Assembly (NCBI GenBank): GCA_018816095.1
Contig: JAHIWP010000058.1
Span: 1-50,429 of the forward strand
Reading direction: 5' to 3'
Source: Gammaproteobacteria bacterium
Lineage (GTDB): Bacteria > Pseudomonadota > Gammaproteobacteria > Pseudomonadales > Pseudomonadaceae
DNA: 50,429 bases
A program made the position numbers and the translations under genes. The notes under the pieces were generated by a model, which was not told the origin of the DNA, ran no database searches, and was given only the letters and a program-made list of their open reading frames with translations. This document shows positions 30,322 through 40,761 of the stretch, one piece after another; position 1 is the first letter of the stretch, and each line of letters starts with the position of its first letter.

Positions 30322-31134
30322 ATGTCCGAATACCAACACCGCGCGCGCAAGCGTTTTGGCCAGAACTTCCTGCATGACGCCGGGGTTATTCACCGCATAC
30401 TGCGCGCCATCCATGCCCGCGAAGGCGAGCACATGCTGGAGATCGGCCCGGGCCAAGGCGCACTGACCGAAGGCCTGCTGAACAGCGGCGCGCAGCTCGA
30501 CGTGATTGAGCTCGACCGCGATCTGGTGCCTATCCTGCAGCACCAGTTCGGCAGTAACCCGCGCTTTCGCCTGAATCAGGGCGACGCCCTCAAATTCGAC
30601 TTCAACCAACTGCAGGCCGCGCCACACAGCCTGCGCGTGGTCGGCAACCTGCCGTACAACATCTCCACGCCACTGATCTTCCACCTGTTGAACAACGCCG
30701 CGCTGATTCGCGACATGCACTTTATGCTGCAAAAAGAAGTGGTCGAGCGTCTGGCGGCAACGCCGGGGGGTGGCGACTGGGGCCGTCTGTCGATCATGGT
30801 GCAGTACCACTGCCGCGTGGAGCATCTGTTTAACGTCGGCCCTGGCGCGTTCAACCCGCCGCCCAAAGTCGACTCGGCGATCGTCCGCCTGGTACCGCAC
30901 GAAGTGCTGCCACACCCTGCCAAGGATCATCGCCTGTTAGAGCGCGTGGTACGTGAGGCCTTTAACCAGCGCCGCAAAACCCTGCGCAACACCCTTAAAG
31001 CCTTGCTGACCGCCGATGACATCGAAGCCGCAGGCGTAGATGGCAGCTTGCGCCCGGAGCAACTGGACCTGGCTGCATTTGTCCGCTTGGCGGACAAGCT
31101 GGCCGAACAACCTGCCGCGACTGACAGCGACTAA
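30322..31134 (+). CDS. rsmA: 16S rRNA A1518/A1519 dimethyltransferase
   Basis: RsmA (KsgA) dimethylates two adjacent adenines near the 3' end of 16S rRNA during late 30S assembly. The 270-aa protein shows KRFGQNFLHD, the SAM site EIGPGQGALTEGLL, the acidic loop VIELDRDLV and the catalytic NLPYNIST. The C-terminal RNA-binding domain is complete. The order pdxA-rsmA-apaG-apaH is widely conserved in gammaproteobacteria. Confidence 0.97.
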   Translation: MSEYQHRARKRFGQNFLHDAGVIHRILRAIHAREGEHMLEIGPGQGALTEGLLNSGAQLDVIELDRDLVPILQHQFGSNPRFRLNQGDALKFDFNQLQAAPHSLRVVGNLPYNISTPLIFHLLNNAALIRDMHFMLQKEVVERLAATPGGGDWGRLSIMVQYHCRVEHLFNVGPGAFNPPPKVDSAIVRLVPHEVLPHPAKDHRLLERVVREAFNQRRKTLRNTLKALLTADDIEAAGVDGSLRPEQLDLAAFVRLADKLAEQPAATDSD

Positions 31135-31165
31135 ACTGGCTATCTGCCTACCGAGCTAATGACCC

Positions 31166-31546
31166 ATGAGCGATTCGCGCTACAACATCGACGTCAGCGT
31201 CGTCACCCGCTACCTGCCAGAGCAATCGCAGCCGGAGCAGAGCCGCTTTGCCTTCGCCTACACCGTAACGGTGAGCAACACCGGCGAAATCCCGGCCAAA
31301 CTGCTCTCACGGCACTGGGTGATTACCGATGGCGATGGCCGTGTGCAGGAGGTGCGTGGCGCCGGTGTTGTTGGCCAGCAACCGCTGATCGAGCCGGGCG
31401 CTAGCCACACTTATAGTAGCGGTACGGTGATGACCACCCGCGTCGGCATCATGCAGGGCAGCTATCAAATGCTCGCCGAAGATGGCAAACGCTTTGAGGC
31501 GACAATTGCGCCCTTCCGCCTGGCGGTGCCGGGTTCGCTGCACTAA
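31166..31546 (+). CDS. apaG: ApaG (Co2+/Mg2+ efflux-associated protein)
   Basis: ApaG is a small immunoglobulin-like beta-sandwich protein (126 aa) of imperfectly known function, linked genetically to divalent-cation resistance. The family pattern [37 protein letters not shown] and GIMQGSYQM is clear. The stop shares a base with the apaH start (TAATG), so translation is coupled. Confidence 0.95.
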   Translation: MSDSRYNIDVSVVTRYLPEQSQPEQSRFAFAYTVTVSNTGEIPAKLLSRHWVITDGDGRVQEVRGAGVVGQQPLIEPGASHTYSSGTVMTTRVGIMQGSYQMLAEDGKRFEATIAPFRLAVPGSLH

Positions 31547-32367
31547 TGGCCACCTACGCCGTCGGCGACCTGCAAGGTTGCCTGAAACCGCTACAGTGCC
31601 TGCTTGAGCGTGTGGCCTTTGACCCAGCACAAGACAAGCTATGGCTAGTCGGCGACCTGGTCAACCGCGGCCCTGAATCCCTGGCGACGCTGCGTTTTCT
31701 CTACAACATGCGTGATGCGCTAACCTGCGTGCTGGGTAATCACGACCTGCACCTGCTGGCGGTTGCGCACAATATTGAGCGACTGAAAAAAGGTGACACC
31801 CTGCGCGAGATTATTGATGCGCCGGATGCCGCCGACTTGCTCGACTGGCTGCGTCGGCAAAAACTGCTGCATTACGACGAGGCCCGCGACACCGCGCTGG
31901 TGCATGCCGGCATCCCGCCACAATGGACCATGAGCAAAGCCCTAAAACGTGCCGCCGAGGTCGAGGAAGTCCTTCGTGACGATGCACGCCTGCCGCTGTT
32001 TCTCGACGGCATGTACGGCAATGAACCGGCCAAGTGGGAAAGCGACCTGCACGGCGTGCCCCGCCTGCGGGTGATCACTAATTACTTCACGCGCATGCGT
32101 TTCTGCAAAGCTGATGGCACCCTCGACCTGAAGACCAAGGAAGGCGTCGGCAGCGCCCCACCTGGTTACGCGCCCTGGTTCAGCTACAAACAACGCAAAA
32201 CCCGTGGCCAACGGATCATCTTCGGCCACTGGGCAGCGCTCGAAGGGCAATCCACGGAACCCGACGTGATTGCCCTGGACACCGGCTGCGTCTGGGGCGC
32301 CAGCATGACCCTGATGAATATCGATAGCGGCGAGAAATACAGCTGCGACTGTAAGGAGCAAGCATGA
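31546..32367 (+). CDS. apaH: Bis(5'-nucleosyl)-tetraphosphatase, symmetrical
   Basis: ApaH splits Ap4A into two ADP and also removes nucleoside-tetraphosphate caps from RNA. The 273-aa calcineurin-like phosphoesterase has the metal ligands in [16 protein letters not shown] and GNHDLHLL, and later HAGIPP and FGHWAALEG. All are intact. It is coupled to apaG upstream (1-bp overlap) and glpE downstream (ATGA overlap). Confidence 0.97.
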   Translation: MATYAVGDLQGCLKPLQCLLERVAFDPAQDKLWLVGDLVNRGPESLATLRFLYNMRDALTCVLGNHDLHLLAVAHNIERLKKGDTLREIIDAPDAADLLDWLRRQKLLHYDEARDTALVHAGIPPQWTMSKALKRAAEVEEVLRDDARLPLFLDGMYGNEPAKWESDLHGVPRLRVITNYFTRMRFCKADGTLDLKTKEGVGSAPPGYAPWFSYKQRKTRGQRIIFGHWAALEGQSTEPDVIALDTGCVWGASMTLMNIDSGEKYSCDCKEQA

Positions 32368-32693
32368 GCGAATTCAAACGTATCCCCCCCGAGCAGGCTC
32401 AAGCCTTACGCCAACAAGGCGCGGTGGTGGTCGACATCCGTGACCCGCAGAGCTTCGCCGCCGGCCACATCAGTGGCGCACAACACCTCGACAACCACTC
32501 GCTGCACGCCTTTATCACGCAGGCAGATCTCGATGCGCCGCTGATCGTCGCCTGCTATCACGGTAACTCCAGCCAGAGTGCCGCGGCCTACCTGGTCGGC
32601 CAGGGCTTTAGTGATGTGTACAGCCTCGATGGCGGTTTCGAGCTGTGGCGCGCCACCTTCCCCGACCAGACGGCACAATCACCCGAAGAATAA
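32364..32693 (+). CDS. glpE: Thiosulfate sulfurtransferase GlpE (single rhodanese domain)
   Basis: This 109-aa single-domain rhodanese transfers sulfane sulfur from thiosulfate to acceptors such as cyanide or dithiols. The catalytic cysteine is C64 in [29 protein letters not shown] is typical. The length suits a cytosolic GlpE. The ATG overlaps the apaH stop by 4 bp, making it the last gene of the rsmA-apaG-apaH-glpE run. Confidence 0.94.
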   Translation: MSEFKRIPPEQAQALRQQGAVVVDIRDPQSFAAGHISGAQHLDNHSLHAFITQADLDAPLIVACYHGNSSQSAAAYLVGQGFSDVYSLDGGFELWRATFPDQTAQSPEE

Positions 32694-32796
32694 TTTTTAA
32701 AGCGCCAGGCCGCACCAGCAGCGGCCTGCCGACCACTCCCGACCAACGGTAATATCCTGTTATCGTTGCGCGCCCCTTGCCCCTGCCGATTCCGAA

Positions 32797-32803
32797 CTAT
32801 CCT
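32797..32803 (+). promoter_or_regulatory. Possible stationary-phase -10 element upstream of prkA
   Basis: CTATCCT, one mismatch from the sigma-S -10 CTATACT, stands about 165 bp before prkA in a 276-bp gap. E. coli yeaG-yeaH is known to be RpoS-dependent, which makes such a site plausible. No good -35 or sigma-54 box was found. The site is weak evidence. Confidence 0.25.
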
Positions 32804-32969
32804 TTAGCTCAGGCCATCCAAAACAAGGTAGAGCCGGCCAAACGGCATCGGGCCATCGGTATGACTTTTAGGTGATCTGGGGGGATTTATCCCGGCTGCA
32901 TCCGCACCGGGGGCGACCCAGCATCTGACCGACCCCGCACCGGCTCTGCGCATCGAGCGAGGTGAAGTC

Positions 32970-34892
32970 ATGAGCATTTTCAGCCACTTCCAACAACGTT
33001 TCGAAGCGACTCGCCAGGAGGAACTCTCCCTCCAGGAGTACCTCGAACTGTGCAAGCAAGATCGTAGCGCCTATGCCTCAGCAGCCGAGCGTCTGCTGCT
33101 GGCCATTGGCGAACCTGAACTGCTCGACACCTCAACCGACCCACGGCTGTCGCGCATCTTCTCCAACAAGGTGATCCGCCGCTATCCGGCCTTTGCCGAC
33201 TTCCATGGTATGGAAGAATGCATCGACCAGATCGTCTCCTACTTCCGCCATGCCGCTCAGGGTCTGGAAGAGAAGAAACAGATTCTCTATTTGCTTGGCC
33301 CGGTGGGCGGCGGCAAATCGTCCCTGGCAGAAAAGCTCAAGCACCTGATCGAAAAAGTGCCGTTCTACGCAATCAAGGGCTCGCCTGTATTCGAGTCGCC
33401 ACTTGGCCTGTTCAGTGACGCCGAAGATGGCGGCATTCTTGAGGAGGATTACGGCATTCCGCGGCGTTACCTGGGCAGCATCATGTCGCCCTGGGCAACT
33501 AAACGCCTGCAGGAGTTCGGCGGCGATATCAGCCAGTTCCGCGTGGTCAAACTCTACCCCTCGATCCTCAACCAGATCGCTGTAGCCAAGACCGAGCCTG
33601 GCGACGAGAACAACCAGGATATTTCGGCCCTGGTCGGCAAGGTGGATATCCGCAAGCTGGAAGAGTTTCCGCAGAACGATGCCGACGCCTACAGCTACTC
33701 AGGCGCACTGTGCCGGGCCAACCAGGGCCTGATGGAGTTCGTCGAGATGTTCAAGGCGCCGATCAAGGTGCTGCACCCGCTGCTTACTGCGACTCAGGAA
33801 GGCAACTACAACAGTACTGAAGGCCTCGGCGCGATTCCTTACAGCGGCATTCTGCTGGCGCACTCCAACGAATCGGAATGGCACAGTTTCCGCAACAACA
33901 AGAACAACGAGGCGTTCATCGACCGCATCTACATCGTCAAAGTGCCGTACTGCCTGCGCGTGACTGACGAGATCAAAATCTACGACAAACTGCTGTTCAA
34001 CAGCTCCCTAGCCAATGCCCACTGCGCGCCGGACACGCTGAAGATGCTCGCGCAGTTCACCGTACTCAGCCGCCTGAAAGAGCCGGAAAACTCCAACGTC
34101 TACTCGAAGATGCGCGTGTATGACGGTGAGAACCTTAAAGACACCGACCCCAAGGCCAAGTCGATTCAGGAGTACCGCGACACCGCTGGCGTCGACGAGG
34201 GTATGAATGGTCTGTCGACCCGCTTCGCCTTCAAGATCCTTTCCAAGGTATTTAACTTCGACCCACACGAGATCGCCGCCAACCCAGTACACCTGCTCTA
34301 CGTGCTGGAGCAGCAGATCGAGCAGGAACAGTTCCCGGCAGAAACCCGCGAGCGCTATCTGCGCTTTATCAAGGAATACTTGGCGCCGCGTTACATCGAG
34401 TTTATCGGCAAAGAAATCCAGACCGCTTACCTGGAGTCTTACAGCGAGTACGGGCAAAACATCTTCGACCGCTACGTGCTGTACGCCGACTTCTGGATTC
34501 AGGACCAGGAATACCGCGACCCGGAAACCGGCGAAATCCTCAACCGCGTGGCCCTCAACGAGGAGTTGGAAAAGATCGAAAAACCTGCGGGCATCAGTAA
34601 CCCCAAGGACTTCCGCAACGAAATCGTCAACTTCGTATTGCGCGCCCGCGCCAACAACAATGGCAAGAACCCAACCTGGCTCAGCTACGAGAAACTGCGC
34701 GTGGTAATCGAGAAGAAGATGTTCTCCAACACCGAAGACCTGCTGCCGGTTATCAGCTTCAACGCCAAGGCGAGCAAAGAGGACCAACAAAAACACAACG
34801 ACTTCGTCACTCGCATGGTCGAGCGCGGCTACACCGACAAGCAGGTGCGTCTGCTGTCTGAGTGGTATCTACGGGTTCGTAAATCGCAATAA
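32970..34892 (+). CDS. prkA: PrkA/YeaG-type serine protein kinase with AAA domain
   Basis: This stress-related protein kinase family is known as YeaG in enterics and PrkA in Bacillus. The 640-aa protein starts with MSIFSHFQQRFEATRQEELSLQEYLELC. It has an AAA-like nucleotide-binding module with Walker A GPVGGGKS at 110-117, followed by the PrkA C-terminal kinase region. Length and motifs match the family. A GAGGTGA site precedes the ATG. It leads the prkA-yeaH-spoVR cluster, whose joint conservation implies one process, often tied to nitrogen starvation and stationary phase in other bacteria. Confidence 0.95.
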   Translation: MSIFSHFQQRFEATRQEELSLQEYLELCKQDRSAYASAAERLLLAIGEPELLDTSTDPRLSRIFSNKVIRRYPAFADFHGMEECIDQIVSYFRHAAQGLEEKKQILYLLGPVGGGKSSLAEKLKHLIEKVPFYAIKGSPVFESPLGLFSDAEDGGILEEDYGIPRRYLGSIMSPWATKRLQEFGGDISQFRVVKLYPSILNQIAVAKTEPGDENNQDISALVGKVDIRKLEEFPQNDADAYSYSGALCRANQGLMEFVEMFKAPIKVLHPLLTATQEGNYNSTEGLGAIPYSGILLAHSNESEWHSFRNNKNNEAFIDRIYIVKVPYCLRVTDEIKIYDKLLFNSSLANAHCAPDTLKMLAQFTVLSRLKEPENSNVYSKMRVYDGENLKDTDPKAKSIQEYRDTAGVDEGMNGLSTRFAFKILSKVFNFDPHEIAANPVHLLYVLEQQIEQEQFPAETRERYLRFIKEYLAPRYIEFIGKEIQTAYLESYSEYGQNIFDRYVLYADFWIQDQEYRDPETGEILNRVALNEELEKIEKPAGISNPKDFRNEIVNFVLRARANNNGKNPTWLSYEKLRVVIEKKMFSNTEDLLPVISFNAKASKEDQQKHNDFVTRMVERGYTDKQVRLLSEWYLRVRKSQ

Positions 34893-34988
34893 AACGGCCT
34901 GACGCTTCAACTGCCGGCGCTGCAGAGCACGCAACTAAACGGCTCTGCAACGACGGCACTTGATACCTGCAGTGCACGGAGGGCAGTG

Positions 34989-36260
34989 ATGAGCCATGTG
35001 ATCGACCGACGCCTGAACGGCAAGAACAAGAGCACGGTGAACCGCCAGCGCTTCCTGCGGCGTTACCGTGACCATATCAAGAAGGCCGTGGAAGAAGCGG
35101 TCAGCCGCCGCTCCATCACCGACATGGAGCACGGCGAACAAATCAGCATCCCCGGCCGCGACATCGACGAGCCGGTGCTGCACCACGGCCGCGGCGGCCG
35201 CCAGACAACCGTGCACCCAGGCAACCGCGAGTTCACCACCGGCGAGAAGATTGCTCGCCCGCAAGGCGGTGGCAGCGGCCAAGGCGCCGGCAAGGCGAGC
35301 AACTCCGGCGAAGGCATGGATGAGTTTGTCTTCCAGATCACCCAAGAAGAATTCCTCGACTTTATGTTTGAGGACCTCGAGTTGCCCAACCTGATCAAAC
35401 GCCACCTGACGGGCAGCGACACTTTCAAAAGCGTACGCGCCGGCATCAGCAACGAAGGCAACCCATCGCGGATTAACATCGTCCGTACCCTACGTTCGGC
35501 CCACGCCCGACGTATTGCCCTGTCCGGCAGCAGCCGCAACAAACTCAAAGCCGCCCAGGCCGAACTGGAACGCCTGAAACTGGAGCAGCCGGACAACCTG
35601 GGCGATATCCAGGCGCTTGAAGAGGACATCAGCAAACTGCGCGCCCGGATCAAGCGTGTGCCGTTTCTCGACACCTTCGACCTCAAGTACAACCTGCTGG
35701 TCAAACAGCCCAACCCCAGCTCGAAGGCAGTGATGTTCTGTTTGATGGACGTCTCCGGTTCGATGACCCAATCGACCAAAGACATCGCCAAGCGCTTCTT
35801 TATCCTGCTGTACCTGTTCCTTAAGCGGAACTACGAAAAAATCGACGTGGTGTTTATCCGCCACCACACCAGCGCCAAGGAAGTCGACGAGGAGGAGTTT
35901 TTCTATTCGCGGGAAACCGGCGGCACCATCGTCTCCAGTGCGCTGAAACTTATGCACGAGGTCATGACCGAGCGTTACCCGATCAACGAATGGAATATCT
36001 ACGCCGCCCAGGCGTCGGATGGTGATAACTGGAATGACGACTCCCCCGTATGCCGGGACCTGCTGATCAATCAGATCATGCCGCTTGTGCAGTACTTCAC
36101 CTATGTAGAGATCACCCCGCGTGAGCACCAAGCGCTGTGGTTCGAGTACGAGCAGGTCAGCGAGGCATTTGCCGATACCTTTGCTCAACAGCAACTGGTT
36201 TCTGCAGGTGATATCTACCCGGTATTCCGCGACCTGTTTCAGCGGAGGCTTGCCACATGA
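34989..36260 (+). CDS. yeaH: YeaH/DUF444 VWA-domain protein
   Basis: The function is not established; it is the conserved partner of PrkA/YeaG. The 423-aa protein starts at ATG 34989 ([15 protein letters not shown]) with GGAGGG five bases upstream; a GTG one codon earlier is also open. It has a basic N-terminal half, a Gly-rich patch ([11 protein letters not shown]) and a C-terminal von Willebrand A-like domain with the metal-site motif DVSGSM. Its end overlaps spoVR by 4 bp (ATGA). Confidence 0.93.
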   Translation: MSHVIDRRLNGKNKSTVNRQRFLRRYRDHIKKAVEEAVSRRSITDMEHGEQISIPGRDIDEPVLHHGRGGRQTTVHPGNREFTTGEKIARPQGGGSGQGAGKASNSGEGMDEFVFQITQEEFLDFMFEDLELPNLIKRHLTGSDTFKSVRAGISNEGNPSRINIVRTLRSAHARRIALSGSSRNKLKAAQAELERLKLEQPDNLGDIQALEEDISKLRARIKRVPFLDTFDLKYNLLVKQPNPSSKAVMFCLMDVSGSMTQSTKDIAKRFFILLYLFLKRNYEKIDVVFIRHHTSAKEVDEEEFFYSRETGGTIVSSALKLMHEVMTERYPINEWNIYAAQASDGDNWNDDSPVCRDLLINQIMPLVQYFTYVEITPREHQALWFEYEQVSEAFADTFAQQQLVSAGDIYPVFRDLFQRRLAT

Positions 36261-37825
36261 CCCATGCCCAAGATAAACGGCGCCAACCGATCTCCACAGG
36301 TTCAGAGTGGACCTTCGACCTCATTCGCCAATATGACCGCGAAATCGGCCGACTGGCCGAGCGTTACGCACTGGACACCTACCCCAATCAAATCGAGGTG
36401 ATTACCGCCGAGCAGATGATGGACGCCTACGCCTCGGTCGGCATGCCGCTGGGCTATCACCACTGGTCCTATGGCAAACATTTCCTCAGCACCGAGAAAG
36501 GCTACAAGCGCGGGCAGATGGGCCTGGCTTACGAGATCGTGATCAACTCCGACCCCTGCATCGCCTATCTGATGGAAGAGAACACCATCTGCATGCAGGC
36601 CCTGGTTATCGCCCATGCCTGCTACGGCCATAACAGCTTCTTCAAGGGCAACTACCTGTTCCGCACCTGGACTGATGCCAGCTCGATCATCGATTACCTG
36701 GTGTTCGCCAAGCAGTACATCATGCAGTGCGAAGAACGCCACGGCATCGATGCGGTGGAGGATCTGCTCGACTCCTGCCACGCCCTGATGAACTACGGTG
36801 TGGATCGATACAAGCGCCCCTACCCGATTTCCGCCGAAGAAGAACGGCGGCGCATGAAAGACCGCGAAGAGCACCTGCAAAAGCAGATCAACGACCTCTG
36901 GCGCACCATCCCGAAAAGCGCCAGCAAAGGCGGCGAAAAGGACGACAAACGCTTCCCTGCCGAGCCGCAGGAAAACATCCTCTACTTCCTGGAGAAGCAC
37001 GCGCCGCTGCTGGAACCCTGGCAGCGCGAGATCATCCGCATCGTGCGCAAGATCGCCCAGTACTTTTATCCACAGCGCCAGACCCAGGTGATGAACGAAG
37101 GCTGGGCGACGTTCTGGCACTACACCCTGATGAACGACCTGTACGACGAAGGCCTGGTGACCGAAGGCTTTATGATGGAGTTTTTGCAGTCGCACACCAG
37201 CGTGGTCTACCAGCCGCCGTTCGACAGCCCCTACTACAGCGGCATCAACCCCTACGCCCTGGGCTTTGCCATGTATCGCGACATCCGTCGCATCTGCGAG
37301 GAACCCACCGAAGAAGATCGCCGCTGGTTCCCGGAGATTGCAGGTAGTGACTGGCTAAGCACCCTGAAATTCGCCATGACCAGCTTCAAGGATGAGAGCT
37401 TCATCCTGCAGTACCTGTCGCCCAAGGTAATCCGCGATCTCAAGCTGTTCAGCATTCTCGACGATGATCAGAAAGACGAACTTTACGTCCCGGCGATCCA
37501 TGACGAACCCGGCTACCAGCAGATTCGTGAAACCCTGGCCGCGCAGTACAACCTGGGTAACCGCGAGCCCAACGTACAGATCTGGAGCATCGACCGCCGC
37601 GGCGACCGCTCATTGACCCTGCGCCACCAACAGCACGACCGCAAACCACTGGGCAACTCCACCGAGGAAGTGCTGAAACACCTGCACCGCCTGTGGGGTT
37701 TCAATATTCATCTGGAGATGTTCCAAGGCGATCAACTGATCGGCACCCAGCACGTACCGCCGCAGCATGAAACGGCACAAGGCAGCGACTACCCGCGCCT
37801 CGACCTGATGATTCCGCCCATTTGA
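36257..37825 (+). CDS. SpoVR/YcgB-family protein
   Basis: SpoVR is needed for spore cortex formation in Bacillus; the gammaproteobacterial YcgB homologue has no assigned biochemical role. The 522-aa sequence is full length and carries the family blocks [47 protein letters not shown] and [12 protein letters not shown]. The H/E-rich motifs ([16 protein letters not shown]) look like metal ligands. It is the third gene of the prkA-yeaH-spoVR unit and overlaps yeaH by 4 bp. Confidence 0.95.
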   Translation: MTHAQDKRRQPISTGSEWTFDLIRQYDREIGRLAERYALDTYPNQIEVITAEQMMDAYASVGMPLGYHHWSYGKHFLSTEKGYKRGQMGLAYEIVINSDPCIAYLMEENTICMQALVIAHACYGHNSFFKGNYLFRTWTDASSIIDYLVFAKQYIMQCEERHGIDAVEDLLDSCHALMNYGVDRYKRPYPISAEEERRRMKDREEHLQKQINDLWRTIPKSASKGGEKDDKRFPAEPQENILYFLEKHAPLLEPWQREIIRIVRKIAQYFYPQRQTQVMNEGWATFWHYTLMNDLYDEGLVTEGFMMEFLQSHTSVVYQPPFDSPYYSGINPYALGFAMYRDIRRICEEPTEEDRRWFPEIAGSDWLSTLKFAMTSFKDESFILQYLSPKVIRDLKLFSILDDDQKDELYVPAIHDEPGYQQIRETLAAQYNLGNREPNVQIWSIDRRGDRSLTLRHQQHDRKPLGNSTEEVLKHLHRLWGFNIHLEMFQGDQLIGTQHVPPQHETAQGSDYPRLDLMIPPI

Positions 37826-37967
37826 GCATTAGCACCGCTTTATCCGGCGCCCCACCTAAGCGCCGCAGCCGGCCGGTACACTGAGCGTACGCCCAGTGCC
37901 CGGCCAAGGCGCCAACCAGACAGCCGCACCATCCAGCCGTTATGCTTTGCACAACGGAGGATTAGTC

Positions 37968-39212
37968 ATGCAGATTTTTAAAGTGGGCGGTGCAGTGCGT
38001 GATCGCCTGCTCAACAGAGACATCAGTGAAATCGATTGGGTGGTGGTCGGTGCCAGCGCCGAACAAATGCTCGAATTGGGCTACCGCCCGGTAGGCGCAG
38101 ACTTTCCGGTATTTCTACACCCGCAGACCGGCGAGGAGTACGCCCTGGCCCGCACCGAGCGCAAAAGCGGGCGTGGTTACGGCGGTTTCACCTTCTTCGC
38201 CAGCCCGGACGTGACACTGGAAGAAGACCTAATCCGCCGCGACCTCACGGTAAACGCCATGGCCGAAGATGACCAAGGCAAGCTGATCGACCCCTATGGC
38301 GGCCAGCGCGACCTCGACGCTAGGCTGCTGCGCCATGTCTCCCCGGCCTTCGCCGAAGACCCCTTGCGCGTGCTGCGTGTGGCCCGCTTTGCTGCCCGCT
38401 ACGCCCCACTGGGCTTTACGGTCGCGGCAGAAACCCTGGCGCTGATGCGTGAACTGAGCGAGTCCGGCGAGCTAAGCGCACTGACGCCCGAGCGCAGCTG
38501 GAAGGAAATATCCCGCGCCCTGATGGAGCCGCGCCCAGATGTGTTTATCCACGTACTGCGCGACTGCGGCGCCTTGCAGGTCCTGCTGCCCGAAGTCGAC
38601 ACCCTGTTCGGCATCCCGCAGCCCGCAGCCCATCATCCGGAAATCGACACCGGGAAGCATGTGCTGAGCGTGCTGCGCCAATGCGCCGAACACCAGCAGC
38701 CGCTTACCGTACGCTGGGCGTGCTTGCTGCACGATGTTGGCAAGGGCCTGACGCCCGAAACTGAATGGCCGCGGCATATCGCCCATGAGGTCAAAGGCTT
38801 GAAGCTGATCCGCGCGATCAACCAACGCTGCAAAGCCCCCAAGGATTGCCAGGAACTGGCCCTGCAGGTCGGTGAATTCCACACCCACGGTCATCGCGCC
38901 CTGGAGCTGAAGGCGTCGACGTTGCTGAAGCTGCTGCAAGGCTTCGATGTATTCCGCCGCCCGCAACGCTTTGAAGAGTTTATCGCGGCCTGCGAAATGG
39001 ATGCCCGCGGGCGCCTCGGCCTAGAGCAACGCCCCTACCCGCAGGCCGACTACCTGCGCGCTGCTATGCAGGCAGCCCGAGCGGTAGCGGTGCAACCTCT
39101 ATTGGCGCAAGGGTTCAAGGGGGCTGAGTTGGGTGAGGCGCTAAATCGCGAGCGGCTGAATGCACTGACTGCATTCAAAGCCGACTACACCGCGTCGCCA
39201 TCGCGGCACTAG
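37968..39212 (+). CDS. cca: CCA-adding tRNA nucleotidyltransferase with HD domain
   Basis: Cca adds or repairs the 3'-CCA end of tRNAs. I start at [12 protein letters not shown] (414 aa), the family start; a longer frame opens upstream. The class II polymerase head shows GGAVRD, the template motif [17 protein letters not shown] and [16 protein letters not shown]. The HD-phosphohydrolase domain is present ([12 protein letters not shown]), as in the multifunctional E. coli enzyme. The first metal carboxylate of the usual DxD is Glu here (E21-I-D23). The 3' end overlaps folK by 4 bp in convergent orientation. Confidence 0.96.
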   Translation: MQIFKVGGAVRDRLLNRDISEIDWVVVGASAEQMLELGYRPVGADFPVFLHPQTGEEYALARTERKSGRGYGGFTFFASPDVTLEEDLIRRDLTVNAMAEDDQGKLIDPYGGQRDLDARLLRHVSPAFAEDPLRVLRVARFAARYAPLGFTVAAETLALMRELSESGELSALTPERSWKEISRALMEPRPDVFIHVLRDCGALQVLLPEVDTLFGIPQPAAHHPEIDTGKHVLSVLRQCAEHQQPLTVRWACLLHDVGKGLTPETEWPRHIAHEVKGLKLIRAINQRCKAPKDCQELALQVGEFHTHGHRALELKASTLLKLLQGFDVFRRPQRFEEFIAACEMDARGRLGLEQRPYPQADYLRAAMQAARAVAVQPLLAQGFKGAELGEALNRERLNALTAFKADYTASPSRH

Positions 39213-39745
39213 GCGGCGGGGTAAGCCTCAAGCAACGGCGCCGGGGTTAACGGCTGGCCACGCCAGCTGAATGCCACCGGCCACAGCTGCTGGTCAATCT
39301 GCGCGCCCTGCCAGAGCTCGGCAAAGCTGCGCTGCTGCCCCGGATGCAAGACATCCGGCACCAGCAACGACAGGGGCCAGAGCACAAAGGCATTCCTCAA
39401 GATTTCCGCACGCGGCAGAATTAGGCCGTCGTAATTGCCGACTAAGTCGCCATACAGCAAAACATCGATATCCAGCGGCAAGCCTTTGCGCTCAGGCGCG
39501 TAGCGGCCGTTGTCGGCTTCGATAAACTTCAGCCGCCGATCCAGGTCCGCCAGCGACAGCTCGCTATAACCAGCCACCACAAGATTGAAGAACGGTCCGC
39601 TCTTGATGCCAACCGCCTGGCTTTCGAATACTGGCGAGCAACGCATCTCGCGCAACAGCTCCGCCAAGGCTTCGAGGCCGGCATGCAAGTGCATTTCGCG
39701 CTCGATATTGCTGCCCAGCCCCAATAAAACCCGTGTTAGCGACAT
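39209..39745 (-). CDS. folK: 2-amino-4-hydroxy-6-hydroxymethyldihydropteridine pyrophosphokinase
   Basis: FolK pyrophosphorylates hydroxymethyldihydropterin in folate synthesis. The start at [13 protein letters not shown] gives 178 aa; the longer frame runs into folB. Motifs are [25 protein letters not shown] and the signature [12 protein letters not shown]. It overlaps folB by 10 bp and converges on cca. A second, distinct folK exists elsewhere in many pseudomonads; this one is the folB-linked copy. Confidence 0.94.
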   Translation of the reverse strand: MSLTRVLLGLGSNIEREMHLHAGLEALAELLREMRCSPVFESQAVGIKSGPFFNLVVAGYSELSLADLDRRLKFIEADNGRYAPERKGLPLDIDVLLYGDLVGNYDGLILPRAEILRNAFVLWPLSLLVPDVLHPGQQRSFAELWQGAQIDQQLWPVAFSWRGQPLTPAPLLEAYPAA

Positions 39746-40092
39746 CCGCGCTCGATCTCCACGCCGACACCACCGCTGGCTGCGGGCACCGCACCGGGCT
39801 TGGTCAGCTTGAGGCGCACCCACGGGATGTGGAATTCGCTCATGAGCACCTGCACCAGGCGCTCGGCAAAGGTTTCCACCAGGATGAATTGCGACTCGCT
39901 GGCAAACGCCTGGATACGCTGTGACACACAGGCGTAATCCAACGCTTTTTCCAATTCATCACCGGCCGCAGCGGGACGGTTATCCCAGCCCAGGTACAGG
40001 TCCAAGCGCAAACACTGACGAATGGTCCGCTCCCAATCGTAGGCGCCAATCACTGTGTCGACTTCCAGACCCTCGATAAAAACTGTGTCCAA
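39736..40092 (-). CDS. folB: Dihydroneopterin aldolase (TTG start)
   Basis: FolB converts dihydroneopterin to hydroxymethyldihydropterin, the substrate of the overlapping folK. The family N-terminus [21 protein letters not shown] is preceded by a TTG codon at 40092 with GGAG seven bases upstream. I take TTG as the start (118 aa), because the in-frame ATG lies 25 codons further upstream in non-family sequence that would overlap the folB-plsY spacer. [10 protein letters not shown]-type residues (VETFAERL) and the catalytic Lys region LKLTKPGAV are present. It is divergent from plsY. Confidence 0.93.
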   Translation of the reverse strand: MDTVFIEGLEVDTVIGAYDWERTIRQCLRLDLYLGWDNRPAAAGDELEKALDYACVSQRIQAFASESQFILVETFAERLVQVLMSEFHIPWVRLKLTKPGAVPAASGGVGVEIERGCR

Positions 40093-40165
40093 GCACGCTC
40101 TCCGCGGCACGACAAGGCTGTCGCACCTAGTTAGAATCAGGGCTCCCTTGCCCGGAATGGATACC

Positions 40166-40735
40166 ATGTTTTGGCTGCTGGCGACCCTCGCCTACCTGCT
40201 CGGCTCGTTGTCCTTCGCCATTCTGCTCAGCCGCCTGGCCGGCGGGCCGGACCCGCGCGCCAGTGGTTCGGGCAACCCCGGTGCGACCAATATGTTCAGG
40301 CTAGCCGGCAAACGCCTGGCCGTCCTGACGCTGCTCGGCGACCTGCTCAAAGGCCTGCTACCGGTTGTGATCGCCAGCCTGCTCGGCTTCAACCTGCAGC
40401 AGCAAGCCTGGATCGGCCTGGCCGCCGTTATCGGCCACCTGTACCCGCTGTACTTCAACTTCCATGGCGGCAAAGGTGTCGCCACGGCAGCGGGCATGCT
40501 ACTGGGCCTTTACCCACCGGCAGCCTTGCTGGCGATTACCGCTTGGTTGCTTACCTTTATTCTCACCCGCACCAGCTCACTGGCTGCACTGATTGCCACG
40601 CCGCTGACCTTGCCACTTTTAGCCTGGCAACAACCGGCGGCCCTGCTCCCCGTCTGTGTACTGACGGGGTTAATCGTCTGGCGACATCGCGGCAATTTAC
40701 GCGATCTGTTCGCCGGCCGTGAGCGGCATTTCTAA
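40166..40735 (+). CDS. plsY: Glycerol-3-phosphate acyltransferase PlsY
   Basis: PlsY transfers acyl groups from acyl-phosphate to glycerol-3-phosphate, the first step of phospholipid synthesis in the inner membrane. I start at [20 protein letters not shown] (189 aa). The family motifs are [34 protein letters not shown] and the phosphate-binding GGKGVA. Several transmembrane helices are evident. An upstream frame adds a non-family extension. It ends 26 bp from the convergent tsaD. Confidence 0.95.
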   Translation: MFWLLATLAYLLGSLSFAILLSRLAGGPDPRASGSGNPGATNMFRLAGKRLAVLTLLGDLLKGLLPVVIASLLGFNLQQQAWIGLAAVIGHLYPLYFNFHGGKGVATAAGMLLGLYPPAALLAITAWLLTFILTRTSSLAALIATPLTLPLLAWQQPAALLPVCVLTGLIVWRHRGNLRDLFAGRERHF

Positions 40736-40761
40736 ATCGGCCAACCGAGGCCAGCCAGCAC

